Positions 1 to 6,373 of a DNA stretch of 8,324 bases are shown in pieces. The position numbers and the translations under genes are program-made. Location of the stretch: positions 1-8,324 of the forward strand of contig JAKEGQ010000080.1 of the NCBI GenBank assembly GCA_022615475.1, given 5' to 3'. Under the pieces are notes generated by a model. That model did not search any database, was not told where the DNA came from, and saw only the letters and a list, made by a program, of their open reading frames with translations. The first letter of the stretch is position 1, and each line of letters starts with the position of its first letter. This DNA comes from Candidatus Methylomirabilota bacterium. Its GTDB lineage: Bacteria; Methylomirabilota; Methylomirabilia; Methylomirabilales; CSP1-5.

Positions 1-2
1 AG

Positions 3-434
3 CCCATTACGCCCCTCGATCACAAGGCCTGGTCAGAGTCGCCGCAGCCCCGAATCCTCGTGGTCAACAAGAGCGATCTCGGGCCCGCCGCCGCGCCGGC
101 CGCCTACCAGGACCGGTTCGGGGTGGAGCCCCTCCTCACTTCGGCACTCACTCGACACGGGGTGGAGGACCTGCGGAACGAGATAGGACGGCTCCTCGGC
201 GGGGACGCGGCGGGGGAGGCGATCATGATGGTGGGCCCGAGACATCGGGAGGCTTTGGAGCGGGCCGAGAGGCAACTGGAACGGGCGCGAGGTGGCCTGG
301 GGGAGAGCCTCTCGATTGAGCTTGCCGCCCTGGACATTCGTGGGGCGCTCAGCGCGTTGGGCGAGATCGCGGGGGAGACCGTGACGGAGGAGATTCTCGA
401 GCAGGTCTTTCGGGACTTTTGTATCGGGAAGTAG
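3..434 (+). CDS. mnmE: MnmE (TrmE), tRNA modification GTPase, 3' part only
   Basis: This is the C-terminal ~143 residues of MnmE; the frame is open to the window's left edge, so the start is missing. MnmE works with MnmG to install the (carboxymethyl)aminomethyl group at C5 of the wobble uridine (U34) of certain tRNAs, in the cytoplasm. Seen here: the G4 guanine-specificity motif NKSD in LVVNKSDL (about bases 57-80), a G5-like TSALTRHGVEDL stretch, then the C-terminal helical domain with GEIAGETVTEEILEQVF. The protein ends in FCIGK, the family's signature C-terminus carrying the conserved Cys. The full protein is usually about 450 aa, so roughly two thirds lies upstream. rsmG follows after 33 nt, suggesting co-transcription. 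The usual partner gene mnmG is not between them. Identification is firm. Confidence 0.95.
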   Translation, partial: PITPLDHKAWSESPQPRILVVNKSDLGPAAAPAAYQDRFGVEPLLTSALTRHGVEDLRNEIGRLLGGDAAGEAIMMVGPRHREALERAERQLERARGGLGESLSIELAALDIRGALSALGEIAGETVTEEILEQVFRDFCIGK

Positions 435-467
435 ACACGGACGGGCGAGGGAGCGGGGGCGCACTCT

Positions 468-1157
468 ATGGACGAGGCAGTAAGGAAGCTCCTGACTCGC
501 GGCGGCGCGAAGCTGGGCCTTACCCTCACCGAGCCGCAAATCGAGCACTTTATCGCCTACCTCAACGAGCTTAAGCGGTGGAATCGAAAGGCGAACCTGG
601 TTGGGTTCCGGACCGACGAGGCTGTGGTTCGCCACGGGATCCTAGAGTCTTTGGCCCTCCTCAAGACGTTCGAGGTCAAGCCGAACCTGCGCCTGATTGA
701 CGTCGGTACCGGCGCGGGTCTCCCCGGCATTCCCCTCAAGATTGCCGCCCCCGATCTCGCGATCACCCTTGTCGAGGCGATGAGAAAGAAGGTCTCCTTC
801 TTGAGACAGGTGTGCCGCCTCCTCCAACTACGTGGGATTTCGGTCATTCAGGCGAGGGCGGAGTCCCTGCATCGTGATCCGGCGCACCGGGAGGCCTACG
901 ATCTCGTCACCGCAAGGGCGGTGACGCGGCTCCCGGAGACCGTCGCCCTCTGTACACCCTTCGTGAAAAGGGAGGGAAGACTCATCCTGCCTGTAGGCCT
1001 GAGATGGCTGAGGGAGGCCGAGACCATTCGACGCCCCGACATCAAGATTGAGCGGGTTCTCCACCTGAGCCCCGACCGGGACATCATCATCATAGCCAAG
1101 GTTGGGATTGTTTCACGTGAAACAGCCATCCAAACCCGTCCGGAACGTGTCACGTGA
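468..1157 (+). CDS. rsmG: RsmG (GidB), 16S rRNA (guanine-527 N7)-methyltransferase
   Basis: 229 aa, close to the usual ~210-240. The family uses S-adenosylmethionine to methylate N7 of G527 in 16S rRNA; loss confers low-level streptomycin resistance in several bacteria. Seen: an N-terminal helical part with YLNELKRWNRKANLVG (31-46), the Rossmann SAM-binding loop IDVGTGAGLPGIPL (77-90), the second strand with VEAMRKKVSFLR (102-113) and the conserved TARAV (148-152). The C-terminus is unusual: after IIIIAKVG (206-213) it lacks the basic Pro-rich tail common in the family (as recalled, of the KKYPRRPGxPxKxPL type). It ends VSRETAIQTRPERVT, whose codons are the parS sequence and its surroundings. 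The ATG at 468 is preceded only by G-rich sequence (GAGGGAG at 446-452, GGGGGC nearer), a weak Shine-Dalgarno. It sits between mnmE and parA. Confidence 0.95.
   Translation: MDEAVRKLLTRGGAKLGLTLTEPQIEHFIAYLNELKRWNRKANLVGFRTDEAVVRHGILESLALLKTFEVKPNLRLIDVGTGAGLPGIPLKIAAPDLAITLVEAMRKKVSFLRQVCRLLQLRGISVIQARAESLHRDPAHREAYDLVTARAVTRLPETVALCTPFVKREGRLILPVGLRWLREAETIRRPDIKIERVLHLSPDRDIIIIAKVGIVSRETAIQTRPERVT
1109..1124. other. parS: parS centromere-like site (perfect palindrome)
   Basis: TGTTTCACGTGAAACA is a perfect 16-bp palindrome identical to the classic bacterial parS consensus. It is bound by ParB, which spreads or slides from it with CTP and is acted on by the ParA ATPase to segregate origins. 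It lies inside the 3' end of rsmG, where it encodes the VSRET part of the protein, about 200 bp upstream of parA. Identity with the consensus plus the adjacent parAB makes this nearly certain. Confidence 0.95.
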
Positions 1158-1161
1158 AACA
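1146..1161. other. Second, degenerate parS-like site (14/16)
   Basis: CGTGTCACGTGAAACA matches parS at 14 of 16 positions: the right half is perfect and the left half differs at positions 1 and 4. Its centre is 37 bp from that of the perfect site, a little over three and a half helical turns. The TGA stop codon of rsmG (1155-1157) lies within it. ParB binding is plausible but probably weaker; function is inferred from similarity and placement only. Confidence 0.6.
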
Positions 1162-1180
1162 TTCCTCTTTCCCTGAGAGA

Positions 1181-1217
1181 GGCGGCATGGTATCTTCGAG
1201 TCGATGCTGATGCCGCC
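1181..1217 (+). other. Strong hairpin in the rsmG-parA spacer
   Basis: GGCGGCAT (1181-1188) is exactly complementary to ATGCCGCC (1210-1217). Allowing a one-base bulge (G1209), the stem continues as GGTATC (1189-1194) with GATGCT (1203-1208) including two G-U pairs. This leaves an 8-nt loop and about 14 bp in total. There is no T-run after it (CCAACAATTC follows), so it is not a standard intrinsic terminator. It could be a weak or factor-assisted terminator, an RNA end-stabilising structure, or a protein site next to parS. Confidence 0.4.
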
Positions 1218-1242
1218 CCAACAATTCATGCCCCTATCTTTG

Positions 1243-1271
1243 TTGCAAGTGCCTACCATTATTGGAATATT
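1243..1271 (+). promoter_or_regulatory. Weak candidate sigma-70-type promoter for parAB
   Basis: TTGCAA (1243-1248, 4/6 to TTGACA) is followed after 17 nt by AATATT (1266-1271, 4/6 to TATAAT) in the most AT-rich part of this spacer, about 57 nt before the parA start. The spacing is ideal but both boxes are mediocre; parAB could equally be read from upstream. Confidence 0.3.
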
Positions 1272-1277
1272 TCGGGC

Positions 1278-1298
1278 TTACCGAATTCGGCTCGGTAG
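1278..1298. promoter_or_regulatory. Overlapping palindromes upstream of parA, possible operator or leader hairpin
   Basis: TACCGA (1279-1284) and TCGGTA (1292-1297) form an inverted repeat, extendable by a T-G pair. Overlapping it is a perfect 10-bp palindrome, CCGAATTCGG (1281-1290). They lie just downstream of the weak promoter candidate and ~30 nt before parA. ParA-family proteins of some systems autoregulate their operon, so an operator is possible, but this is inference; an RNA leader hairpin is the alternative. Confidence 0.3.
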
Positions 1299-1327
1299 AT
1301 TGAAATGACGCTAACCGGGGGATCTGG

Positions 1328-2110
1328 GTGGCGCGGGTGATCGCGGTCACCAACCAGAAGGGGGGGGTGGGTAAGACCACCACCGCAATAAACCTCGCTG
1401 CCTGTCTCGCCGCCGCCGACAAACGCACACTCCTTGTCGACATCGATCCTCAGGGGAACGCCACCTCAGGGCTCGGCGTTTCCCGAACGGGACCTGGTCC
1501 GAGCATCTATGAGGTTCTCCTGGGCGAGGCCAAAGCCTCCGAGGCAGTCTGTCCCGGTCCGATTCCCGCGCTCTACATCCTCCCTTCGAGTTCAGCCCTG
1601 CTCGGTGCAGAGATCGAGCTCGTCCCATTGGAGGGGCGGGAACAGAGGTTAAAGACGGCTCTTGACGAGATTTCTGGTGATTTTGCCTATATTCTTGTCG
1701 ATTGTCCCCCTTCTTTGGGTCTCTTAACCCTGAACGCCCTCATATCCGCTCAATCCGTCCTCATTCCCCTTCAATGTGAATATTATGCCCTGGAAGGACT
1801 GACCCATCTTCTGACCACGCTGCGTCTGATTCGACGCTCGTTCAACCCCGGCCTCGAAATCGAGGGGGTCGTCTTTACGATGTATGACAGCCGATTGAAC
1901 CTGAACCGCCAGGTCATAGAGGACGTGCGCCGGAACTTTTCCGGGCGCGTCTTTGAAACGGTGATTCCTCGGAGTACCCGCCTGAGTGAGGCACCGAGTT
2001 TCGGGAAGCCGATCATCCTATACGATATCCGTTCGGCAGGGGCGGAGGCGTATCTACATCTTGCCAAGGAGGTGATCGATGGGACGGCAGGCGCTCGGTC
2101 GGGGCCTTGA
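1328..2110 (+). CDS. parA: ParA (Soj), chromosome-partitioning Walker-type ATPase
   Basis: 260 aa, normal for chromosomal ParA/Soj. ATP-bound dimers coat the nucleoid; ParB bound at parS triggers hydrolysis and is pulled along the retreating ParA gradient, separating sister origins. Seen: the deviant Walker A box KGGVGKTTT (11-19) with the signature first Lys, the A' motif LLVDIDPQGN (35-44), Walker B ILVDCPPSLG (122-131), and LQCEYYALEGL (148-158), typical of Soj. The family's VIPRSTRLSEAPSFGKPI lies at 212-229. There is no long N-terminal HTH extension, so it is the short chromosomal type rather than the P1/F plasmid type. The start is GTG at 1328, with GGGGGA (1317-1322) 5 nt upstream and the expected N-terminus MARVIAVTNQ. 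Its last 32 nt overlap parB. The parS sites lie just upstream. Confidence 0.97.
   Translation: MARVIAVTNQKGGVGKTTTAINLAACLAAADKRTLLVDIDPQGNATSGLGVSRTGPGPSIYEVLLGEAKASEAVCPGPIPALYILPSSSALLGAEIELVPLEGREQRLKTALDEISGDFAYILVDCPPSLGLLTLNALISAQSVLIPLQCEYYALEGLTHLLTTLRLIRRSFNPGLEIEGVVFTMYDSRLNLNRQVIEDVRRNFSGRVFETVIPRSTRLSEAPSFGKPIILYDIRSAGAEAYLHLAKEVIDGTAGARSGP
2066..2077 (+). promoter_or_regulatory. Very strong Shine-Dalgarno for parB, inside parA
   Basis: AAGGAGGTGATC is a 12-base match to the complement of the usual 16S rRNA 3' end, ending 1 nt before the parB ATG at 2079; the AGGAGG core has the ideal ~6-nt spacing. It is simultaneously the parA codons for Lys-Glu-Val-Ile. It fixes the parB start and indicates that parB is translated independently and efficiently despite the 32-nt overlap with parA. 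Confidence 0.85.
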
Positions 2111-2915
2111 GGCCCTCATTCCCCTCGCAAAGGGGGAGCCGGGGATCGTGGAAATTCCTCTGGCGGAGATCCGCCCAAGCCCTTTCCAGCCGAGAAAGCG
2201 CTTCGATGATAAGAAACTGGACGAGCTGGCCGCCTCAGTCCGCGCCCAGGGAATCCTCTCGCCTGTCATCGTCCGGCAGATCCTGGGCGGCTACGAACTG
2301 GTGGCGGGAGAGCGGCGACTCCGTGCGGCGGAACGCGCGGGCCTCGAGCGCATTCCGGCCGTGGTGCGGGAGATGTCGAACACGGAGATGCTCGAGGTGG
2401 CCTTGATCGAAAATGTCCAGCGTGAAGATCTCAACCCGATCGAGGAGGCGGAGGTCTACCGCCGCCTGATCGAGGAGTTCGGGCTGACCCAGGAGGGGAT
2501 GGCCTCACGGGTTGGAAAGGATCGGGCCTCTATCGCCAACGCGCTACGTCTGCTCAAGCTTCCCGACTCGATTCGAGAGGATCTGATCGAAGGGGTCATG
2601 TCTGCAGGACACGCTCGGGCTCTGCTCGGCCTCGAGGGTGGAGACCTTCAGGGCAAAGCGCGAGAGGCGGTGATCCGGCGCGGCCTCTCGGTCCGGGCGA
2701 CCGAGCTGTTGGTCAAGCGGCTCAAGAGCGGGTCTGCGCGGGATCGAACCATCCGGAGGAAGGTCCCGGGACTGGCCCAGGCAGAAGAGCAGTTGCGCCG
2801 GGCGCTGGCCACGAAGGTCCGGATCACCCGGCGCGGTCAGCGCGGCCGAATCGAGGTGGAGTTTTACTCCGAGGACGATCTCGACCGGCTCGTCCGAAAA
2901 ATCTGTTCCCGGTAA
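2079..2915 (+). CDS. parB: ParB (Spo0J), parS-binding CTPase partition protein
   Basis: 278 aa, usual length. ParB binds parS, clamps and slides on DNA using CTP, and stimulates ParA; it also often loads SMC condensin. Seen: the ParA-interacting N-terminus RQALGRGLEALIP (3-15), family motif IRPSPFQPRKRFD (31-43), the CTP-binding region with GYELVAGERRLRAA (71-84), and ALIENVQREDLNPIEEA (108-124). The parS-reading helix-turn-helix is TQEGMASRVGKDRASIANALRLLKLP (about 137-162), and the C-terminal dimerisation segment covers ~235-278. All hallmark motifs are intact. The start ATG is set by the strong ribosome site and the canonical N-terminus. It is the last gene of the parAB pair; the next start is 74 nt downstream. 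Confidence 0.97.
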   Translation: MGRQALGRGLEALIPLAKGEPGIVEIPLAEIRPSPFQPRKRFDDKKLDELAASVRAQGILSPVIVRQILGGYELVAGERRLRAAERAGLERIPAVVREMSNTEMLEVALIENVQREDLNPIEEAEVYRRLIEEFGLTQEGMASRVGKDRASIANALRLLKLPDSIREDLIEGVMSAGHARALLGLEGGDLQGKAREAVIRRGLSVRATELLVKRLKSGSARDRTIRRKVPGLAQAEEQLRRALATKVRITRRGQRGRIEVEFYSEDDLDRLVRKICSR

Positions 2916-2989
2916 AGGCCCCCAGGACAGAGCACCCGGCCGCCCAGGGCCTTCTCCTGCGGATCAAGGCGGACGATGAAGGGACCCAC

Positions 2990-3481
2990 ATGCGCCACAG
3001 CCTCCTGATCTTGCTGGCTGCGGGAGTAGGAGCCTGGCTCGGGGCGATGGTTTTTCTCAGCTTCGTGGAAGCCCCCACCGCCTTTGCCTATCTCGAAAGT
3101 CGCCATCAGGCAGGCGATCTGGTTGCCGCCACCCTGAACGTCCTCTATCTCGCCGCCTACCTCATCGGCCCTCTACTTGTGCTGGCGAGCATCGCGATTC
3201 GGCCGCTCGGGCGACGACTCCTGTGGGGGGTCAGGACAATCCTCCTTATCCTGATGACCGCTTCAACCCTCATCTCTCGGGAGATCGTTGGCACAAAGCT
3301 GTTCACTCTACGCCGCGCCATGGGGGCTGCGATCGAGAGCATCCCACCTGGGGATCCGCTGCGGCTCCAGTTTCAGCAGTGGCATCAATTCTCCGTCCTC
3401 CTGATGCTCTTCAACATTGCCGCCGCCGCCGCTGTGCTCATCCTCCTCTCAGTAGAAACCTTCGGGGAAGGTCGGGTATAG
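2990..3481 (+). CDS. DUF4149-like small integral membrane protein
   Basis: 163 aa, unknown function. It resembles DUF4149/TMEM205-like proteins: TM1 at about 4-26 runs into the VFLSFVEAPTAF motif (21-32), similar to the F-x-x-x-APxxF region of that family. A second hydrophobic stretch follows at ~46-70, a third at ~80-97, then a polar loop (98-131). The last helix, at ~133-155, starts with WHQFSVLLMLFN, matching the family's histidine/Ser helix start. Four inner-membrane helices are predicted; no cleavable signal peptide is obvious. The ATG at 2990 is favoured by GAAGGGA at 2978-2984. The gene follows parB by 74 nt without an evident terminator, so it may be read with parAB, although no segregation role is known. 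The family call is from motif style, not a search. Confidence 0.75.
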   Translation: MRHSLLILLAAGVGAWLGAMVFLSFVEAPTAFAYLESRHQAGDLVAATLNVLYLAAYLIGPLLVLASIAIRPLGRRLLWGVRTILLILMTASTLISREIVGTKLFTLRRAMGAAIESIPPGDPLRLQFQQWHQFSVLLMLFNIAAAAAVLILLSVETFGEGRV

Positions 3482-3521
3482 GCCTCGGATGGGCGAGGGG
3501 CCCAGTTAGGCACAAACCTTG

Positions 3522-3571
3522 CTCCCGAATAAGGGAGAATGCACCCCCTTCTCCGAAGGCTTGTTGCAAGC
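3522..3571 (+). other. Chain of mutually exclusive hairpins in the spacer before the aldehyde dehydrogenase
   Basis: Four short segments can pair in alternative ways. CTCCC (3522-3526) pairs with GGGAG (3533-3537). GGAGAA (3534-3539) pairs with TTCTCC (3549-3554). CCTTC (3547-3551) pairs with GAAGG (3555-3559). GCTTG (3559-3563) pairs with CAAGC (3567-3571). Neighbouring pairings compete, the topology of an attenuator, or they may simply be a multi-stem 3' end for the membrane-protein gene. No T-run follows any stem, so ordinary intrinsic termination is doubtful. Confidence 0.35.
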
Positions 3572-3598
3572 GGGCGGCCGAGGAGGGTCGAAGGAATG

Positions 3599-3607
3599 TG
3601 CTATATT
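3599..3607 (+). promoter_or_regulatory. Candidate extended -10 promoter for the aldehyde dehydrogenase gene
   Basis: TGCTATATT fits an extended -10 element (TGn plus TATATT, 5/6 to TATAAT), in an abrupt AT-rich island (about 3598-3653) within GC-rich surroundings. No good -35 lies 16-18 nt upstream, as expected for extended -10 promoters. It would place transcription start near 3614, some 55 nt before the likely GTG start at 3670. Confidence 0.45.
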
Positions 3608-3669
3608 ATTGATTGAGGGATTAGCGCAAAAAATTCGCATGTTACGGCAATTTGGGGGGAGGGAAGGTC

Positions 3670-5160
3670 GTGAAAGGAAAGAACTACATCGCCGGGAAAT
3701 GGGTCCGCGCCAAGGGCGGAAAGGAGTACGAGAGTAGAAATCCAGCCAAATACGGAGAGATCTTGGGTCGAGTCCCCCTGTCTCATCGGGAAGAGGCGGA
3801 GCAGGCGGTCGCCTCGGCCAGGGAGGCCTTTCCCGCCTGGCGCGCCATCTCCAGGATAAAGCGCGGAGAGTGCATTGAACGCTTCGTGGATGTCGTGAAG
3901 GGCGAGGCGGACGAGATAGCCCGGCTGGTGTCGAAGGAGGCAGGCAAGGCCATCAACGAGGCGCGGGCCGACGTCATCGAAGGGATCCACATGGCGCAGT
4001 ACATGTTCGGACACGCCCGGATGCCACATGGGCAAGCCCTCCCCTCGGAGATTGCGGAAAAGGATGCGTATATGCTTCGCAAACCGAAGGGCGTGGTGTC
4101 GGTCATCACCCCCTGGAACTTCCCCTTCGCCATTCCCATCTGGCTCATTACCCCTTCCCTCCTCGAAGGCAATACGGTGGTCTTCAAGCCGTCCGAAGAA
4201 ACCCCTCTCGTGGGGGAGAAGATTGTCGAATGCTTCGAGCGCGCCGGACTTCCCCCCGGGGTGCTCAACCTGGTTCAGGGGATGGGAGAGGAGGTCGGAT
4301 GGCCTCTAGTGGTGCATCCGGACGTCGAGGTGGTGCTATTTACGGGCTCCTACGAGGTCGGGTCGAGGATCAAGGAGGCCTGCGCCAAAGACTATCGCAA
4401 GATGTGCGCCTGCGAGATGGGGGGGAAGAACGCGGTGATCGTCTGCCAGGATGCCGATCTCGAGCTGGCGGTCCGGGCGTCGATCCTGAGCGCCTTCAAG
4501 ACGACCGGCCAGCGGTGCACCTCTGCCTCGCGCCTCATCATCCACGAGAGCCGGATGAAGGAATTTGCGAAGGCCTTCGTGGCCATGGCGAAACGGATCA
4601 TCATTGGCGATCCGATGGATCAGCAGGTCTTCATGGGGCCCGTGATCAATGAGGCGGCGATGAAGAAGGTCGGTTTCTACAATCAGCTTGCCAAGGACGA
4701 GGGAGCGGAGATCCTGCTCGATGGGGGACGCCTGGAGGAGGGGGAGTACCGGAACGGATACTTCTGCAGCCCCTTTATCTACCGCATGGCCCATCGCCGC
4801 GACTCCCGCGTCCTCCATGAAGAGGTCTTTGGCCCACACGTGGCCTTGATGCCCTTCCGGAGCGTGGAAGAGGCCGTAGCGATCCATAATGACGTGGAGT
4901 ACGGGTTGGCCTTTTCCGCCATCACCGAGGATTACCGCACCGCACGCCTCCTCCAGGAGGCCTGCGAGTTCGGGGTCGGCTACTGGAACCTGCCCACCAT
5001 CGGGGCCGAGGTGCATCTCCCGTTCGGCGGGGTGAAGAAGAGCGGGACGGGGATGCCAGCCTCTTGGCCTCTCCTGGATGTGGTGACGCACAAGGTGGCC
5101 TGGACCGTCAATCACGGCCGAGAGATCAAAATGGCGCAGGGGATGAGCGCTGAGGTGTAA
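3670..5160 (+). CDS. NAD(P)-dependent aldehyde dehydrogenase, substrate unknown
   Basis: 496 aa from the GTG at 3670, a standard ALDH length; the enzyme oxidises an aldehyde to the carboxylate. Seen: ITPWNFPF (146-153) with the oxyanion-hole Asn150; VFKPSEETP (171-179) with Lys173, and Glu176 where NAD-preferring members carry Glu; and the FTGS turn (224-227). The general base is Glu249 in CEMGGKN and the catalytic nucleophile is Cys283 in GQRCTS. EEVFGP (384-389) and PFGGVKKSG (451-459) are also intact. The GTG is preferred over an in-frame TTG at 3652 because GGAGGG (3658-3663) sits 6 nt before it and family N-termini begin near KNYIAGKW. The GAEVHLPFGG region recalls ALDH families for amino-acid semialdehydes, but substrate cannot be assigned. 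An ArgD-like aminotransferase starts 4 nt after it, implying one transcript and linked chemistry. Confidence 0.93.
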   Translation: MKGKNYIAGKWVRAKGGKEYESRNPAKYGEILGRVPLSHREEAEQAVASAREAFPAWRAISRIKRGECIERFVDVVKGEADEIARLVSKEAGKAINEARADVIEGIHMAQYMFGHARMPHGQALPSEIAEKDAYMLRKPKGVVSVITPWNFPFAIPIWLITPSLLEGNTVVFKPSEETPLVGEKIVECFERAGLPPGVLNLVQGMGEEVGWPLVVHPDVEVVLFTGSYEVGSRIKEACAKDYRKMCACEMGGKNAVIVCQDADLELAVRASILSAFKTTGQRCTSASRLIIHESRMKEFAKAFVAMAKRIIIGDPMDQQVFMGPVINEAAMKKVGFYNQLAKDEGAEILLDGGRLEEGEYRNGYFCSPFIYRMAHRRDSRVLHEEVFGPHVALMPFRSVEEAVAIHNDVEYGLAFSAITEDYRTARLLQEACEFGVGYWNLPTIGAEVHLPFGGVKKSGTGMPASWPLLDVVTHKVAWTVNHGREIKMAQGMSAEV

Positions 5161-5164
5161 TCAC

Positions 5165-6373
5165 ATGAGCATGAAGATGAGGGACTGGGTCAAGCTCGAA
5201 CAGCAGTATTTCATGGACACCGGCCATCGGCGCCTGGGGGTTACCGTGGTGCGGGGGGAGGGCGCGAAGGTCTGGGACGTGATGGGGAGGGAGTATCTCG
5301 ACTTCATCGCCGGATGGGCTGCCTGTAGCCTCGGGCACAGCCACCCGGTTCTCCTCAAGGCGCTCAAGGAACAGGCAGACCGCCTGATCCTGGCGAGCAA
5401 CGACGTCTACACCATCCCCCAGGTTGAATTGGCAGAGCTCCTCGCCTCGGTGAGCGGCCTCGACAAGGTCTTCTTGTGTAACAGCGGGGCCGAGGCCAAT
5501 GAGGGCGCAGTGAAGCTGGCCCGGAAGTACGGCAAGCGACATCTCAACGGGGCGTACGAGGTGATCTCGGCGCTGCGCGCGTTCCACGGCCGCACGTTGG
5601 CAATGGTGGCGGCAACAGGAAAGCCGGAGTACCAAGCCCCCTTCACCCCTCTCCCTGAAGGGTTCACCCACGTTCCGTATGACGATGTCGAGGCACTTCG
5701 GGCCGCGGTGAGTCATAAGACCTGCGCGGTCCTGCTCGAGCCGATCCAGGGGGAAGGCGGGGTCCATGTCCCGGGAGACCGCTACTTGAAGGATGTCCGA
5801 CAGCTCTGCGATGAGCGGGGACTTCTCCTGATTCTTGACGAGGTCCAGACCGGGTGCGGTCGGACAGGAACCCTGTGGGGTCATGAGCAATCTGGGATCA
5901 AGCCAGACATCATGACGGTCGGCAAGGGTCTGGGGGGCGGAATCCCCATCGCGGCGATACTGGTCAGCGCCCGGGCCGCCTGCTTCGGGCCGGGAGATCA
6001 CGGGTCCACCTTCGGCGGCAATGCCCTCTGCTCTGCTGTGGCCACCGCGGTCCTCCAACACATCCTCGAGGAGGATCTGTCCGGCAACGCCGCGGCTGTG
6101 GGGAGCTACTTCACTGAGCGACTTCTTACCCTGCAAGAGAAGTGGGAGATCGCCAAGGCGATTCGCGGTCAGGGTCTGCTCCTGGCGGTGGAGTTCAGTG
6201 AACCGATAGCGCTGCAGGTGGTCAAGGCCTGCCGCGACCTAGGCCTCCTGGCGAACCCCCTTCCACCCCACACGATCCGGTTCATGCCGCCCCTGATCAT
6301 CGGGCGCAAGGATGTGGACCAGGCCACTCTGATCCTGGACGCCGCCCTCGAACGGGTCGTGGGCCTCTCCTAG
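5165..6373 (+). CDS. ArgD-like class III PLP-dependent aminotransferase
   Basis: 402 aa, normal for acetylornithine/ornithine-type aminotransferases. These move the omega-amino group of acetylornithine, succinyl-ornithine, GABA, ornithine or similar to 2-oxoglutarate, giving a semialdehyde. Seen: VRGEGAKVWDVMGREYLDF (29-47), PLP-phosphate-binding NSGAEANEGAVKLARKYG (106-123), Phe140-His141 of FHGRT stacking on the cofactor ring, Asp225 in LILDEVQTGCGRTG contacting the pyridine nitrogen, Schiff-base Lys254 in TVGKGLGGG, and GSTFGGNALCSAVA (280-293). These look more ArgD than GabT. GAGGTG (5152-5157), overlapping the upstream stop region, serves as ribosome site 7 nt before ATG 5165; in-frame ATGs at 5171 and 5177 are alternatives. 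Pairing with an aldehyde dehydrogenase argues for catabolism of an omega-amino compound rather than arginine synthesis, but ArgD itself is not excluded. Its TAG stop lies inside an inverted repeat. Confidence 0.9.
   Translation: MSMKMRDWVKLEQQYFMDTGHRRLGVTVVRGEGAKVWDVMGREYLDFIAGWAACSLGHSHPVLLKALKEQADRLILASNDVYTIPQVELAELLASVSGLDKVFLCNSGAEANEGAVKLARKYGKRHLNGAYEVISALRAFHGRTLAMVAATGKPEYQAPFTPLPEGFTHVPYDDVEALRAAVSHKTCAVLLEPIQGEGGVHVPGDRYLKDVRQLCDERGLLLILDEVQTGCGRTGTLWGHEQSGIKPDIMTVGKGLGGGIPIAAILVSARAACFGPGDHGSTFGGNALCSAVATAVLQHILEEDLSGNAAAVGSYFTERLLTLQEKWEIAKAIRGQGLLLAVEFSEPIALQVVKACRDLGLLANPLPPHTIRFMPPLIIGRKDVDQATLILDAALERVVGLS

Noticed and set aside
33..635. - strand open frame across mnmE and rsmG
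   Set aside because: Shadow of two clearly identified + strand genes.
2915..2953. Inverted repeat AAGGCCC...GGGCCTT after parB
   Set aside because: Seven pairs around a 25-nt loop and no T-run; too weak to call a terminator.
3652..3669. Upstream TTG start for the aldehyde dehydrogenase
   Set aside because: It would place the start on top of the GGGGGGAGGG ribosome site; GTG at 3670 has ideal spacing and a family-like N-terminus.
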